A model generated the notes under the pieces. It saw only the letters and a program-made list of their open reading frames with translations, had not been told where the DNA came from and made no database searches. A stretch of 64,000 nt of DNA. Source: Anaerococcus mediterraneensis. GTDB taxonomy: Bacteria > Bacillota > Clostridia > Tissierellales > Peptoniphilaceae. The position numbers were made by a program, and so were the translations under genes. Location of the stretch: positions 1,426,001 through 1,490,000 of the forward strand of contig NZ_LT635772.1 of the NCBI RefSeq assembly GCF_900128415.1. Reading direction: 5' to 3'. This document shows positions 37,994 through 46,743 of the stretch, in pieces. How positions within the stretch are numbered: the stretch's first letter is position 1; each line of letters starts with the position of its first letter.

Positions 37994-38799
37994 CTGATTT
38001 TATCCATCTCTTCGATCGTATAATATTCTTCTATTTCACTATCATCTTCAAGTCTGACTCTAACCTTGCTTACTTCCTTGACATAGTCATTTGCTATAAC
38101 TTGGCCCCTACCGTCACTTGTTTGAACAATATTTCCAATCTTTGGCAGGGTCTTTCTAGCTTTTATGTATGTTTCTTCCTCAAAATTAAGGCAGCACATA
38201 AGTCTACCGCATATACCAGATATTTTTGAAGGATCTAGGGTTACCCCCTGATCTTTTGCCATTTTTATAGATAGAGGTGAAAATTCTGATAAGAACCTTG
38301 AGCAGCATGATTTTTGTCCGCAGGTGCCATGAAATTCTTTAAGTTTTGCATGATCTCTGACTCCAATTTGCCTTAGCTCTATCCTATTTCTAAAGATAAA
38401 GGCCAGATCTTTGACCAAAGACCTAAAATCAACCCTATTTTTGGCTGTAAAATAAAATGTAAGTTTAGACCTATCAAAGCTATATTCACAATCTACCATT
38501 TTCATCTGAAGATTGTGCTCTTTTGCCTTTTGGATGGCTATTTGCATAGCTTTTTTCGCATCTTCTTTGTTGTTCTCTACTGTTTTTATATCATCATATG
38601 TAGCTTTTCTGATAATTTTAGATAATTCTTTATCAAATTTTTCCTTATCTATGTTTATATTAGACAGGGCTATTTCTGCTAGCTCATAGCCATCTGAGCT
38701 TTCTACTATAACTTTGTCCTTATAGTTTAAGTCTAAATTATTTGAAGAAAAATAATATATTTTCCCTACATTTTTAAATCTAACTCCAACTACATCCAT
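37990..38799 (-). CDS. ricT: PSP1-domain protein RicT (YaaT)
   Basis: A 269-residue protein with the PSP1 C-terminal domain: FHGTCGQKSCCSRFL followed by GICGRLMCCLNFEEE, including the Cys set that holds Fe-S clusters in the B. subtilis RicAFT complex. That complex promotes mRNA maturation with RNase Y. The holB-ricT order agrees with B. subtilis. Its ATG overlaps the holB stop by one base. Confidence 0.93.
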   Translation of the reverse strand: MDVVGVRFKNVGKIYYFSSNNLDLNYKDKVIVESSDGYELAEIALSNINIDKEKFDKELSKIIRKATYDDIKTVENNKEDAKKAMQIAIQKAKEHNLQMKMVDCEYSFDRSKLTFYFTAKNRVDFRSLVKDLAFIFRNRIELRQIGVRDHAKLKEFHGTCGQKSCCSRFLSEFSPLSIKMAKDQGVTLDPSKISGICGRLMCCLNFEEETYIKARKTLPKIGNIVQTSDGRGQVIANDYVKEVSKVRVRLEDDSEIEEYYTIEEMDKIS

Positions 38800-39590
38800 T
38801 ATTTCATCCTACCTTCTCTATATATATTAAAAAATATATTTTCTATACTAAGTTCTTGATTTATATTTGTCATAAAGGCTCTAGAAATGAGTGAAATCTT
38901 ATCTATCAGACCCTCTATAGATCTGATACTCATACCAGCTAGGTTTTCAAGATCATAATCATATGAGCTAAGATCACTTTTCTTATCCATAGTTTTATAA
39001 AGTAATAGGTCACTAAAAATTTTAATCATATTATCCAATAAGAGGTACTTATCTTCATCATAGGATAAAAGAAAGTCTTTATTTTGATAAAAAGAAATCA
39101 AATCCCCTTGATATACCTTGGCTATAATTTCTGAAAGTTTTTGCAAGCTATATATGTCTTCGTTTTTTGAAGTATTAATATTGACAACCTGACATCTCGA
39201 TCTAATAGTTGGCAAGATCGATAAGCTATTATCAGTTGTAAAAAATACAATGACATATTCTTTAAGCTCTTCTAGACTTTTTAGCATAGCGTTAGCTGCC
39301 TCAGTCCTAAGCTGGGAAGCATTGTGAATAATGTATATTTTTAAGCTTGAATTTTCAGGCCTAATGACCATGTCTTTGATTAATGATCTAATAGTACCTA
39401 TATCAATAAAATCCTTGTTGATTATCTGAAAATCAGGATTAATATTATGATCTAAGTTAATACCATATTTTTTAAAGATTTTTTCGCCAAAACTAATAGT
39501 ATAAGCTAATACCTTTTCTAGGTCACTGCCTTCTATTATATAAGCATTTGATAAGCTTTTATTTTCTAATTGCCTTTCTAAAATACTCAT
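38799..39590 (-). CDS. holB: DNA polymerase III delta-prime-like subunit (HolB)
   Basis: Clamp-loader subunit of 263 residues. RTEAANAMLKSLEELKEYVIVFFTT and ILPTIRSRCQVV (SRC motif) are diagnostic. The usual N-terminal P-loop is lost, as in many short delta-prime proteins, and the protein is shorter than B. subtilis HolB (about 329). Its position between darA and ricT supports the call. ATGA-type overlap with darA. Confidence 0.85.
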   Translation of the reverse strand: MSILERQLENKSLSNAYIIEGSDLEKVLAYTISFGEKIFKKYGINLDHNINPDFQIINKDFIDIGTIRSLIKDMVIRPENSSLKIYIIHNASQLRTEAANAMLKSLEELKEYVIVFFTTDNSLSILPTIRSRCQVVNINTSKNEDIYSLQKLSEIIAKVYQGDLISFYQNKDFLLSYDEDKYLLLDNMIKIFSDLLLYKTMDKKSDLSSYDYDLENLAGMSIRSIEGLIDKISLISRAFMTNINQELSIENIFFNIYREGRMK

Positions 39591-39916
39591 AGTCTAATAT
39601 ATTGTTCAACATCTATTACAAAAATTGTTGCTCCACCTACACTTATCTCTATTGGAACTGTAGAGCTTATGATAGAGCTTTCTCCTGTTGGATTTATGAT
39701 TGTTGTGGTTGTGTTTCTTTTTTTACAGTTATTTTCTATGATTGCAAGAAGTTGATCAAGATTTTCTTCTTCTACACCGATTAAAAGAGTTGTATTTCCT
39801 TTTTTTAGAAATCCACCTGTTGTTGATAACTTTGTAATTCTATGACCTTCTTCGGTTAAAGCATCAACCAAAAAATTTACATCTGCATCTTGTACTATTG
39901 CTATTAGTAATTTCAT
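39587..39916 (-). CDS. darA: Cyclic-di-AMP receptor protein DarA (PstA/YaaQ)
   Basis: PII-like trimer of 109 residues that binds c-di-AMP. The family pattern is visible: MKLLIAIVQDADVNFLVDAL, FRITKLSTTGG-like 'HRITKLSTTGGFLKKGNTTLLIGV', and a C-terminal GGATIFVID strand. The downstream target is not known in most species. It sits between tmk and holB exactly as in B. subtilis. Confidence 0.95.
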   Translation of the reverse strand: MKLLIAIVQDADVNFLVDALTEEGHRITKLSTTGGFLKKGNTTLLIGVEEENLDQLLAIIENNCKKRNTTTTIINPTGESSIISSTVPIEISVGGATIFVIDVEQYIRL

Positions 39917-39917
39917 C

Positions 39918-40541
39918 TCAGTCCTCCACTATATTGTATATAATATCTAGAACATCACTAGTTAAATCTTCTATTGATTTTCTAGCATCTACTTTTATTA
40001 TCTCATCCTTGTATATTTCAGCCATTTGCATGTAGCCATCAAATATTGTTTTATGGAAAGAAAAATCTTCACTTTCTAACCTATCAGCAGTGAAATTCAT
40101 TCTTTTTCTTTCTAGAGCTGTCTTGTAGTCTATATTAAAAAACAAGGTCAAATCTGGCTTTAAGCCTTGGGTTGCAAAATCATTAATTGTTTTTATTGCA
40201 TCTATACCTAGCCCTCTGCCAAGTCCTTGGTACAAAAGTGAACTTAGGACAAATCTGTCACAGATTACGATTTTGCCCATTTCTAGGTCTTTTTTTATTC
40301 TTTCTTCTACAAGTTGTGCCCTTGATGCTGCAAATAATAAGGCCTCAGTCCTGGCAGACATCTCTATATTGTCATTATCTATTATAATAGACCTGATTTT
40401 CTCTGAAATATCTGTCCCACCTGGCTCCCTATAATAGCTTACTTCGTAGGATTTCCTATCTAGTATTTCTTTTACTTTGTTTATGATTGTTGTTTTACCG
40501 GACCCATCTGGTCCTTCAAAAACTATAAATTTACCGTCCAT
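39918..40541 (-). CDS. tmk: Thymidylate kinase
   Basis: Phosphorylates dTMP to dTDP. It has 207 residues with the P-loop FEGPDGSGKTT, the DRF/VLSS motif in VICDRFVLSSLLYQG, and YREPGGTDISE. It is the first gene of the tmk-darA-holB-ricT operon. Confidence 0.97.
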   Translation of the reverse strand: MDGKFIVFEGPDGSGKTTIINKVKEILDRKSYEVSYYREPGGTDISEKIRSIIIDNDNIEMSARTEALLFAASRAQLVEERIKKDLEMGKIVICDRFVLSSLLYQGLGRGLGIDAIKTINDFATQGLKPDLTLFFNIDYKTALERKRMNFTADRLESEDFSFHKTIFDGYMQMAEIYKDEIIKVDARKSIEDLTSDVLDIIYNIVED

Positions 40542-40603
40542 GTTTATATTATACTACAATTTAATAATTTTAGTCGAGGACAATTTATTTAAAAATAGAC
40601 AAT

Positions 40604-40632
40604 AAAAAAACCATCGTCTAAAAGACAAATGG
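40604..40632 (-). terminator. Terminator after the L25 gene
   Basis: Minus strand: CCAT...GTCT stem with AGAC...ATGG (bulged) followed by TTTTTTTATTG. Confidence 0.65.
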
Positions 40633-40641
40633 CTTTTAATT

Positions 40642-41292
40642 TTATTCTTCGTCGTTTCCGTCTTCTTCAGTTTCATCAACAGTTGGTACATCAGCAGCAT
40701 CTGCTTCTGGTGCTTCTTCATCAATGATTTCTTCTTCAGAAACTTCTTGTAGTGAGCAGATGACAGCATCTTCCTCTTCAAGAACGTTGATATTTTCATT
40801 TGCAAATATATCAAGGTCTGCAACTGTTTTGTTTTCACCTATTTCTAAGTTTGTTACATCAACATCTGCTGTTTGTGGAATGTATCTTGGTAGACATTCT
40901 ACTTCTACAGTTTCTAGGTTTTGTACTAGAACTCCAGCATCTGCCTTTAGGTCATCTCTACCAACAAGAACAACTGGTACTGTAACTCTAATTGATTCAT
41001 TTTGGTCTATTGCCTGAAAATCAACGTGCAAAAATTGGTTTTTATATGGATGACTTTGGAAATCCTTGATTAGTACGTCTTTTCCCTCACCATCAATATC
41101 TAATGTAATTATTGTAGATGTTCCAGCTTGTCTAAGTACTTTTTCAAAATCTCTAGCTGTGAATTGAACATTTACATTTTCTTGATTTTTGGCATATACT
41201 ACTGCAGGAATTAATTCTTGATCTCTTAATTTATTAACTTTATTTTTGCCAGTAGCTTCTCTTTTTTGTGCTTGTAAAACTATATTAGCCAT
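40642..41292 (-). CDS. 50S ribosomal protein L25 / general stress protein Ctc
   Basis: The long Ctc-type L25 (216 residues) binds 5S rRNA. The N-terminal L25 domain (about 1-92) has QKREATGKNKVNKLRDQELIPAVVYAK and HVDFQAID. The TL5-like C-terminal beta domain (95-185) has PVVLVGRDDLKADAGVLVQ. The tail is very acidic. Monocistronic with its own terminator. Confidence 0.95.
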   Translation of the reverse strand: MANIVLQAQKREATGKNKVNKLRDQELIPAVVYAKNQENVNVQFTARDFEKVLRQAGTSTIITLDIDGEGKDVLIKDFQSHPYKNQFLHVDFQAIDQNESIRVTVPVVLVGRDDLKADAGVLVQNLETVEVECLPRYIPQTADVDVTNLEIGENKTVADLDIFANENINVLEEEDAVICSLQEVSEEEIIDEEAPEADAADVPTVDETEEDGNDEE

Positions 41293-41438
41293 TTTGCCTC
41301 CTTATTTATTCATACTAGCTAATTATACCACATTATCCCCTTTTTACAATAAATATAATTTTATTATTTTTTTAATATTTATTGCTAAAAATAATTCTTA
41401 CCATAAAATATATAAAAGACTTTAATAAGGAGAATTAT

Positions 41439-41951
41439 ATGACTAGAAAAGGAAAATTTGGTACTGTAGATATAATTGTAGAGGGTGACTGCCTAAAGAT
41501 TGGTGATACTGCACCAAATTTTATGGCTGATAATTTAGACCTATCCCCTTATAATTTTTATGAAGAGGAAGGATCAAAAATAAAAATCCTATCAGTTGTT
41601 CCATCATTAGATACCGATGTTTGTGAACTACAAACAAAGATGTTTCAAAAAGCAAGTGAGTCTTTTTCAGAAAATATTTCTATTATTACAATCTCAAATG
41701 ACCTACCTTTTGGTCAACTTAGGTTTAGAGAAAAAAGAAAATTGCCTAATATAAAATTTGTTTCTGATTATAATAAAAGAGATTTTTCAAATAAGTATGG
41801 AACATTGATCAAAGAACTAAAATTACAAAACAGGTCAGTTTTTGTTGTGGATTCTGACAATAAAATAAGATACGTCCAATATCTAGAGCAAAATACAGAC
41901 CTACCAGAGTACGAAGAAGCTATTAGAATTGTAAAAGAATTAGACAAATAA
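41439..41951 (+). CDS. Thiol peroxidase (Tpx-like) lacking the resolving cysteine
   Basis: A 170-residue peroxiredoxin of the Tpx class. The peroxidatic Cys is in VPSLDTDVCELQT, preceded by LKIGDTAPNFMA. In E. coli Tpx the resolving Cys lies in LPFAQSRFC; here the matching segment reads LPFGQLRFREK, so that Cys is missing. Only one further Cys exists, at residue 18. It probably works as a 1-Cys enzyme or uses another thiol partner. ATG 41439 behind AAGGAG is preferred over the upstream extension. Monocistronic. Confidence 0.87.
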   Translation: MTRKGKFGTVDIIVEGDCLKIGDTAPNFMADNLDLSPYNFYEEEGSKIKILSVVPSLDTDVCELQTKMFQKASESFSENISIITISNDLPFGQLRFREKRKLPNIKFVSDYNKRDFSNKYGTLIKELKLQNRSVFVVDSDNKIRYVQYLEQNTDLPEYEEAIRIVKELDK

Positions 41952-41981
41952 AGAGTCTCCTTTTGGAGACTCTATTTTTTT
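41952..41981. terminator. Terminator between tpx and the FemX-like gene
   Basis: Perfect AGAGTCTCC-TTTT-GGAGACTCT stem (41952-41973) followed by ATTTTTTTATTTT; the two genes converge. Confidence 0.85.
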
Positions 41982-42972
41982 ATTTTGTTATTAAAAAATC
42001 TTCGTATTTTTCCCTATCATATACTACATCTAGTTCGCCGATAAAATTTGAGTACTTATCCGGATAGCAAAATGCTTGTTTAAACCTGTATAGGCCATCT
42101 TGGCTGTCTAAAGAGAAGGTTCCACCTAAGTCTAGATACTTATAGCCATTATCCACACACCATTTTATCTCTTCCCAAATCATATTGTAATTTGGCATTT
42201 TGTTTCTGTGGCTATTTGAACTAGCCGCATATAGGTAATAAACTTTTTGACCATAAGGTATAAGTAGTGATGCTGATAAAGCTTCATCCTCAAAATATGA
42301 TACAAATATTTTTGCTCCTAAATAGTCAACCAGTCTTTGGTAATAGTCTTTTGGTCTGTGTCCTATTTCTTGTCTCTCGGCCATTATTTTTGTTAGGTCA
42401 TAAAAAATATCTAAGCTTTCTTGATCTGTTTTTTCTATGGTTTTTATTCCTGACCTAATCGATTTTCTAACATTATACCTACCCTTAGAAGAAAAAGTTT
42501 CAAAAATCTCGTCCGCATCTGCTAAAGATAGGTCTATGATCATGTTATATCTTGGTTGGGTAAATAAATGAGTATCTATCCCTACTGACCTAAAATCATA
42601 TCCAAGCTTTCTATAGTCATATACCAATTTTTCATCAAAATTTATCTCAGGATCCATCCTTAGTAAAAAGGCATCATATTTATCCTTTAGGGCCTCTGCT
42701 TCTTTTATAAGTCTTTCTACTAGTTTAGTATCCCTAAAGTCACAAACAGGCCCTCTAGGAGCATATAAGAAGTGTTTGCCATTGGTATTTTTTATACCTA
42801 TTACAGACATGGCTCCTATTATCTGTTTATTTTCTTCTATATAGACAAAGTCATGAGTCCAATTGTTTTTTATTTTTGACCAATTTGTATCTTGCATTGG
42901 TCTAGCATATTTTGAGTTTCTTACAAAATCATTATATTTTTCTAATTGTTCATTACTATTTACGATTGGCAT
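41980..42972 (-). CDS. FemX/FemAB-family peptidoglycan interpeptide-bridge aminoacyltransferase
   Basis: A 330-residue non-ribosomal peptidyltransferase with two GNAT-like halves. Visible family segments are PMQDTNWSKIKNNW, HFLYAPRGPVCDF, MDPEINFDE, RYNVRKSIRSGIKTI and YLDLGGTFSLD. Such enzymes add amino acids from aminoacyl-tRNA to the lipid II stem peptide. The added residue cannot be predicted. Its ATG overlaps the stop of the FolD-like gene by one base, so they are co-transcribed. Confidence 0.88.
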   Translation of the reverse strand: MPIVNSNEQLEKYNDFVRNSKYARPMQDTNWSKIKNNWTHDFVYIEENKQIIGAMSVIGIKNTNGKHFLYAPRGPVCDFRDTKLVERLIKEAEALKDKYDAFLLRMDPEINFDEKLVYDYRKLGYDFRSVGIDTHLFTQPRYNMIIDLSLADADEIFETFSSKGRYNVRKSIRSGIKTIEKTDQESLDIFYDLTKIMAERQEIGHRPKDYYQRLVDYLGAKIFVSYFEDEALSASLLIPYGQKVYYLYAASSNSHRNKMPNYNMIWEEIKWCVDNGYKYLDLGGTFSLDSQDGLYRFKQAFCYPDKYSNFIGELDVVYDREKYEDFLITK

Positions 42973-43757
42973 TAATATTTAAGTCCTTCCACTAATGTAA
43001 TTGTTGTTATAGATCCTATACCATCCTTGTGAGCTAGATAGGAAAGATCCATATCTTTAATAGATTCCATATCAATATCTCCTACTATCTTACCATTTAT
43101 ATAGGAAGTTCCAACATCTATAAGGACCATGTCGTCCTTAAAATATGATTTATCATAATAATTTGCCTTGCCTATAGCCGATATAAAAATATCAGAGTTT
43201 TTGATGGTAGTTTTAGGATTTTTGATAGATGAATTTAGGATTTTAATATTTGCACCTCTAGAGGATAGGTAGACAGCTAGAGGTTTTCCTATAATATTGC
43301 TGGCATTGGCTATAGTTATAGTTTTTCCCCTGTAAGTTTCAAACATCGTATCTAAAAATCGTGCAATGGCGCGAGCTGTCGCTGGTAATCCATTAAAAAT
43401 TCCTTCCATGGCCTGGCCTAGAGATTTGTAGGTAAAAGAATCTAGGTCCTTTAACTTGATTTCTTTTTTTAGTATATCGAGGTCTTTTTCATCACCAAAT
43501 GGCGATAAAATTATAAAGCCATCTTCCTTATCAAAGCTATTTATAAAGGATAAGACCTCTTCATTGCTTTCATCACTAAATATTTTATCTATATATTTTA
43601 TAGAAAAATCTTCGCATCTTTTTATGATAGCTTTTTTATATTGGTCTACCTCAGGGCTAGGTTTTTTTGATAAGATTATAATCTTATTTTCAAAATCATA
43701 ATTTTTTAATTCATTAATTATTTGATTTTTTAAGTCTATAGTATTAAGTAATTTCAT
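42972..43757 (-). CDS. Divergent FolD-like protein (methylene-THF dehydrogenase/cyclohydrolase family) with altered active site
   Basis: A 261-residue FolD-fold protein (true FolD is ~285). The NADP-binding half is recognisable: ANASNIIGKPLAVYLSSRG, SDIFISAIGKANYY and MVLIDVGTSYINGKIVGDI. In the catalytic half, the FolD 'YVASK' lysine aligns with Ile (QYKKAIIKRC). The Gln of 'VQLPLP' aligns with Leu (GFIILSPFG). Only the Asp of DVDGF is kept (DLDSF). The usual C of PCTPRG is Ala (PATARA). It may bind folate or nucleotide without the normal reaction. The frame extends upstream to 43919 in another gene's territory, but ATG 43757 behind GGAG is the start. Confidence 0.75.
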   Translation of the reverse strand: MKLLNTIDLKNQIINELKNYDFENKIIILSKKPSPEVDQYKKAIIKRCEDFSIKYIDKIFSDESNEEVLSFINSFDKEDGFIILSPFGDEKDLDILKKEIKLKDLDSFTYKSLGQAMEGIFNGLPATARAIARFLDTMFETYRGKTITIANASNIIGKPLAVYLSSRGANIKILNSSIKNPKTTIKNSDIFISAIGKANYYDKSYFKDDMVLIDVGTSYINGKIVGDIDMESIKDMDLSYLAHKDGIGSITTITLVEGLKY

Positions 43758-43767
43758 TTTTTCTCCA

Positions 43768-43800
43768 CAAAAAAACGCCCAAAGGCAAATGCCCTGGGCG
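43768..43800 (-). terminator. Terminator after the NlpC/P60 gene
   Basis: Minus strand CGCCCAGGGC...GCCTTTGGGCG hairpin (43776-43800) followed by TTTTTTTTG. It separates the wall hydrolase gene from the FolD-like gene. Confidence 0.85.
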
Positions 43801-43812
43801 AATATATATAAA

Positions 43813-45363
43813 TTAGAATATTCTTCTTGCACCCCTATAATTTCTTTGGAATGAACCATTGAAAATATTGTCATATCTAACGCCAGTTGTTGGTGTAGAT
43901 GCGTGGATAAATGTTCCATCAGAACTTGTCATGATACCAACGTGGTCAATAGATCCGCCATTAAATGAGAAGAATACAAGGTCTCCAGCTTGTAGGTTGT
44001 TCATATCAACTGCATAGCCATTGTTAAATTGTGCTTGAGAACTATGTGGCAAGCTGACACCTATTTGTCTATAGGCATAAGATGTTAGACCTGAGCAGTC
44101 AAATCCTACATTAGGGTCAGATGAACCCCATACATATGGTAGGCCAGTAAATTGACTAGCAACACTTGCTGCTCCTTGAGCGTTATTGTTAGCTTGAACA
44201 GGTTGTTTAGCAGATTCTTCTATAACAGCTTCTGCACTTCTAACAGCTTCTTTTACAACATCTTTACTAATTTCTGTAGCAGATAAGTATGATGCATTTA
44301 TATAGCCTTTTTGTCCATTTAGGTTTACTTCTAACCAACCATTTGCAAGGCTTCCTTCTACCCATGTACCTTTGGATAGGGAGTTAATGATATTGCCATC
44401 TACAGCTCTATCTCTAACATTGAGACCTTCTGTGCTTATCCAACCAGATGAATAAACTGATTTTTGAGCTTGAGCTTGTTGAGCTTTTTTAGCTTCTTCA
44501 GCGGCCTTAGCTTCTTGAGCTTTTTTAGCAGCTTCTTCTTGGGCAGCTTTTGCTTCTTGCGCTTCTAATTCAGCAAGTCTAGCTTTTTTAGCCTTTAGTT
44601 GTTCTATTAGTTGTGCTCTTCTTGCAGCCTTTGCTTTTTTGGCTTCTTCTGCATTAACTTGATCTACTAGGGCTTGAGGATAAGAATTTGATAAGTAGTT
44701 GATGTTGGTATAACCTTCGTTAGATACGAACCAATCACCATCTACATAGCCTACCAGCTTATCACCAGCTTTTATAGTTCTAACTATATTGTTATTATTA
44801 GAATCATCTTTTGAAGATCTTATATTTAAATAAGCAGTATTTACAAATTTGTCAGATACAACAACTTCTTCTTTATTTTCAACTACTTCATTGCTAGAAG
44901 ATTCTTCTGACTTAGCATATGTAAGTTCTTTTTTATCTTCTTTTATTTCATTTCTGATGGCTTCGTCTAAGTCAGTATCATCATAAGCAACTATCTTATC
45001 TGATTTTGTATCTTCAACCTTAGGTGTTTGCTCTTCTTTTACTTCTTCGTTCTCTTTTGCTTCAACTATAATTGGTTCAGCAATTTTCTTTGCAGTTTTT
45101 TCTATAAGGACGTCTTGTTTAATTTCTTGATTAGCCTTGGCCCTATCATTGTTTTGGCCAGCTATCTTTGTATTTTTAACTTCTTTTGTATATTCAGATT
45201 TTAGGAAAGAATTAGAAGTTTGTACTTCTTTGTTCTCCTCTGATATTAAAGAATTTGTATGCTTATCACTTTCTAAATTAGTAACTGTAGAAGCATATGC
45301 ACTAGCAACTGCAGCAGATGCCGCTATAACTGATACTACTGCTCCTATATTTTTTTTACTCAT
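43813..45363 (-). CDS. Secreted SH3-NlpC/P60 cell-wall hydrolase
   Basis: A 516-residue exported protein. A signal peptide (1-24, ending SAAVASAYA) precedes a long acidic/lysine-rich low-complexity region (25-160). A bacterial SH3 domain follows (about 165-225: NTAYLNIRSSKDDS), then an Ala/Lys/Glu coiled coil (230-300). A second SH3 lies at 305-362 (STEGLNVRDRAVDG), and a C-terminal NlpC/P60 domain at 395-516. The catalytic triad is visible as Cys423 (GFDCSGLTSY), His474 (IDHVGIM) and His487 (FIHAS). It cleaves peptide stems of peptidoglycan. A strong promoter is upstream; the gene is monocistronic. Confidence 0.94.
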   Translation of the reverse strand: MSKKNIGAVVSVIAASAAVASAYASTVTNLESDKHTNSLISEENKEVQTSNSFLKSEYTKEVKNTKIAGQNNDRAKANQEIKQDVLIEKTAKKIAEPIIVEAKENEEVKEEQTPKVEDTKSDKIVAYDDTDLDEAIRNEIKEDKKELTYAKSEESSSNEVVENKEEVVVSDKFVNTAYLNIRSSKDDSNNNNIVRTIKAGDKLVGYVDGDWFVSNEGYTNINYLSNSYPQALVDQVNAEEAKKAKAARRAQLIEQLKAKKARLAELEAQEAKAAQEEAAKKAQEAKAAEEAKKAQQAQAQKSVYSSGWISTEGLNVRDRAVDGNIINSLSKGTWVEGSLANGWLEVNLNGQKGYINASYLSATEISKDVVKEAVRSAEAVIEESAKQPVQANNNAQGAASVASQFTGLPYVWGSSDPNVGFDCSGLTSYAYRQIGVSLPHSSQAQFNNGYAVDMNNLQAGDLVFFSFNGGSIDHVGIMTSSDGTFIHASTPTTGVRYDNIFNGSFQRNYRGARRIF

Positions 45364-45426
45364 ATTTAAAACTCCTTGATAATTTGTAAACTAATATTTT
45401 TAATCTTATATTTGAAATCTTAGTAT

Positions 45427-45455
45427 ATTCTATAACTTTCTTACAAAAAAGTCAA
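45427..45455 (-). promoter_or_regulatory. Promoter of the NlpC/P60 gene
   Basis: Minus strand: -35 TTGACT (45450-45455), 17-base spacer, -10 TAGAAT (45427-45432). The rest of the 45364-45599 interval holds nothing else I recognise besides AT-rich spacer. Confidence 0.75.
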
Positions 45456-45599
45456 CAATTGGTTACAAAAAAATTACACTTTTGTCATTTTTATTTATCT
45501 ATATTTGGAATACCTCTTAAAGTTCCCAATATAACTAAATAAAATTTCTAAAGTGTAATTTCTTTAAACAAAATTGTAAATAATGTTTTATTTATGTAA

Positions 45600-45935
45600 G
45601 GAGCAAACCTATAAGCCGTGTTCTGTCGTGGATAATCATCTATCTAGGCTTATTATTGCTAATAAGCTCAAGCGAACAACCATTTCCGGACCGGGCCGAG
45701 CAAGCCTCCTATTGTCCATTTCGTTCTTGCACCGGATGGGGTTTACATAGCCTGCCTATCACTAGGACAGCTGGTGAGCTCTTACCTCACCATTCCAACC
45801 TTACCAAAATTTGGCGGTATACTTTCTGTTGCACTTGCCTGAAGATCGCTCCTACTTGACGTTATCAAGCATCCTTGCTCTGTGGTGCACGGACTTTCCT
45901 CGTGGCCTTTGCCCCGCGATTATCTAGTTTACTCC
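45600..45935 (-). ncRNA. rnpB: RNase P RNA (rnpB)
   Basis: Catalytic RNA that removes tRNA 5' leaders. On the minus strand, the 5' side has GCGGGGCAAAGGCCACGAGG, then GAAAGTCCGTGCACC. The 3' side has ACAGAACACGGCTTAT, both universal RNase P RNA segments. P1 closes as GGAGTAAAC (45935 downward) with GTTTGCTCC (ending 45600). Length is about 336. The short plus-strand open frame across it is spurious. Confidence 0.95.
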
Positions 45936-45972
45936 AAGAAATAGGATACCTCATTTTGTAAAAAAAGTAAAA

Positions 45973-46743
45973 TCAAAATATCTTTCTAAATGAATCAGTT
46001 TTAGAAAATGTATATACTTTTTCTCCTATAATTTCTTCTATTTCCTTTTTCAATTTATATATAATATGGTCCTCACTTGCAAAATGTCCCACATCACCAA
46101 TAATTATGCCCTTATTTGAAAGATCCATAGCTTCATGATACTTTACATCTCCTGTGATAATAAGGTCACAGGATAGGCTTATAGCATCTTCTATCAGGGA
46201 TGCTCCCGCTCCACCACAAAGGGCAATTTTTTCTATCTTTTTATCTATGTCGCCATAGGCAATTATATTTTCCGCATCAAGCTTATCTTTAGCAAATCTT
46301 AAAAATTCACTTGCACTTGTAGGTTTTATTTTTCCAAACCTTCCTAAACCCAAGTCTTTGCCGATTTCTAGACTTCTTACTTCCTCAAGTCCAAGTATTT
46401 TTGCCAAATTATCATTAACTCCACCCTCTGCTATATCTAAATTTGTGTGGAAGGCATAGACTGTGATGTCGTTTTTAATGCATTTTTGAAGTCTATTGTA
46501 AAAACTATCCCTAAAATCGATTGAATTAGTAGGATTAAAAAGATATGGATGGTGGGTTATTATCAAATTCACCTTATTTTCTATAGCTAAATCTATAGTT
46601 TCCTCTTCTAAGTCTAGAGAAATGACTACGCCCTTGAGATCATTTTCTGGATTGCCTACTTGGAGTCCTGAGTTGTCCCATTCCTCTTGTAGATCAAAAG
46701 GATATTTTTCCTCTAATTTTTTTATAAGCTCTCTAATTTCCAT
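45973..46743 (-). CDS. Nif3-like dinuclear metal-centre protein
   Basis: A 256-residue member of the Nif3/YqfO/GTP cyclohydrolase I type 2 family. Metal ligands are visible in LIITHHPYLF, AFHTNLDIAEGGVND, and GDVGHFASE near the C-terminus. Function is not settled. It lacks the PII-like insertion of longer homologues. It overlaps trmK by 22 bases; the dnaG-rpoD-trmK-nif3 order is typical for Gram-positives. Confidence 0.93.
   Translation of the reverse strand: MEIRELIKKLEEKYPFDLQEEWDNSGLQVGNPENDLKGVVISLDLEEETIDLAIENKVNLIITHHPYLFNPTNSIDFRDSFYNRLQKCIKNDITVYAFHTNLDIAEGGVNDNLAKILGLEEVRSLEIGKDLGLGRFGKIKPTSASEFLRFAKDKLDAENIIAYGDIDKKIEKIALCGGAGASLIEDAISLSCDLIITGDVKYHEAMDLSNKGIIIGDVGHFASEDHIIYKLKKEIEEIIGEKVYTFSKTDSFRKIF

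Noticed and set aside
41293-41438. Possible PerR box upstream of the thiol peroxidase gene
   Set aside because: AT-rich stretches resemble TTATAAT-N-ATTATAA only partially; no convincing palindrome.
43758-43919. 54-residue upstream extension of the FolD-like frame
   Set aside because: It runs through the terminator and 3' end of the NlpC/P60 gene on the same strand; ATG 43757 has its own ribosome site and matches the family start.
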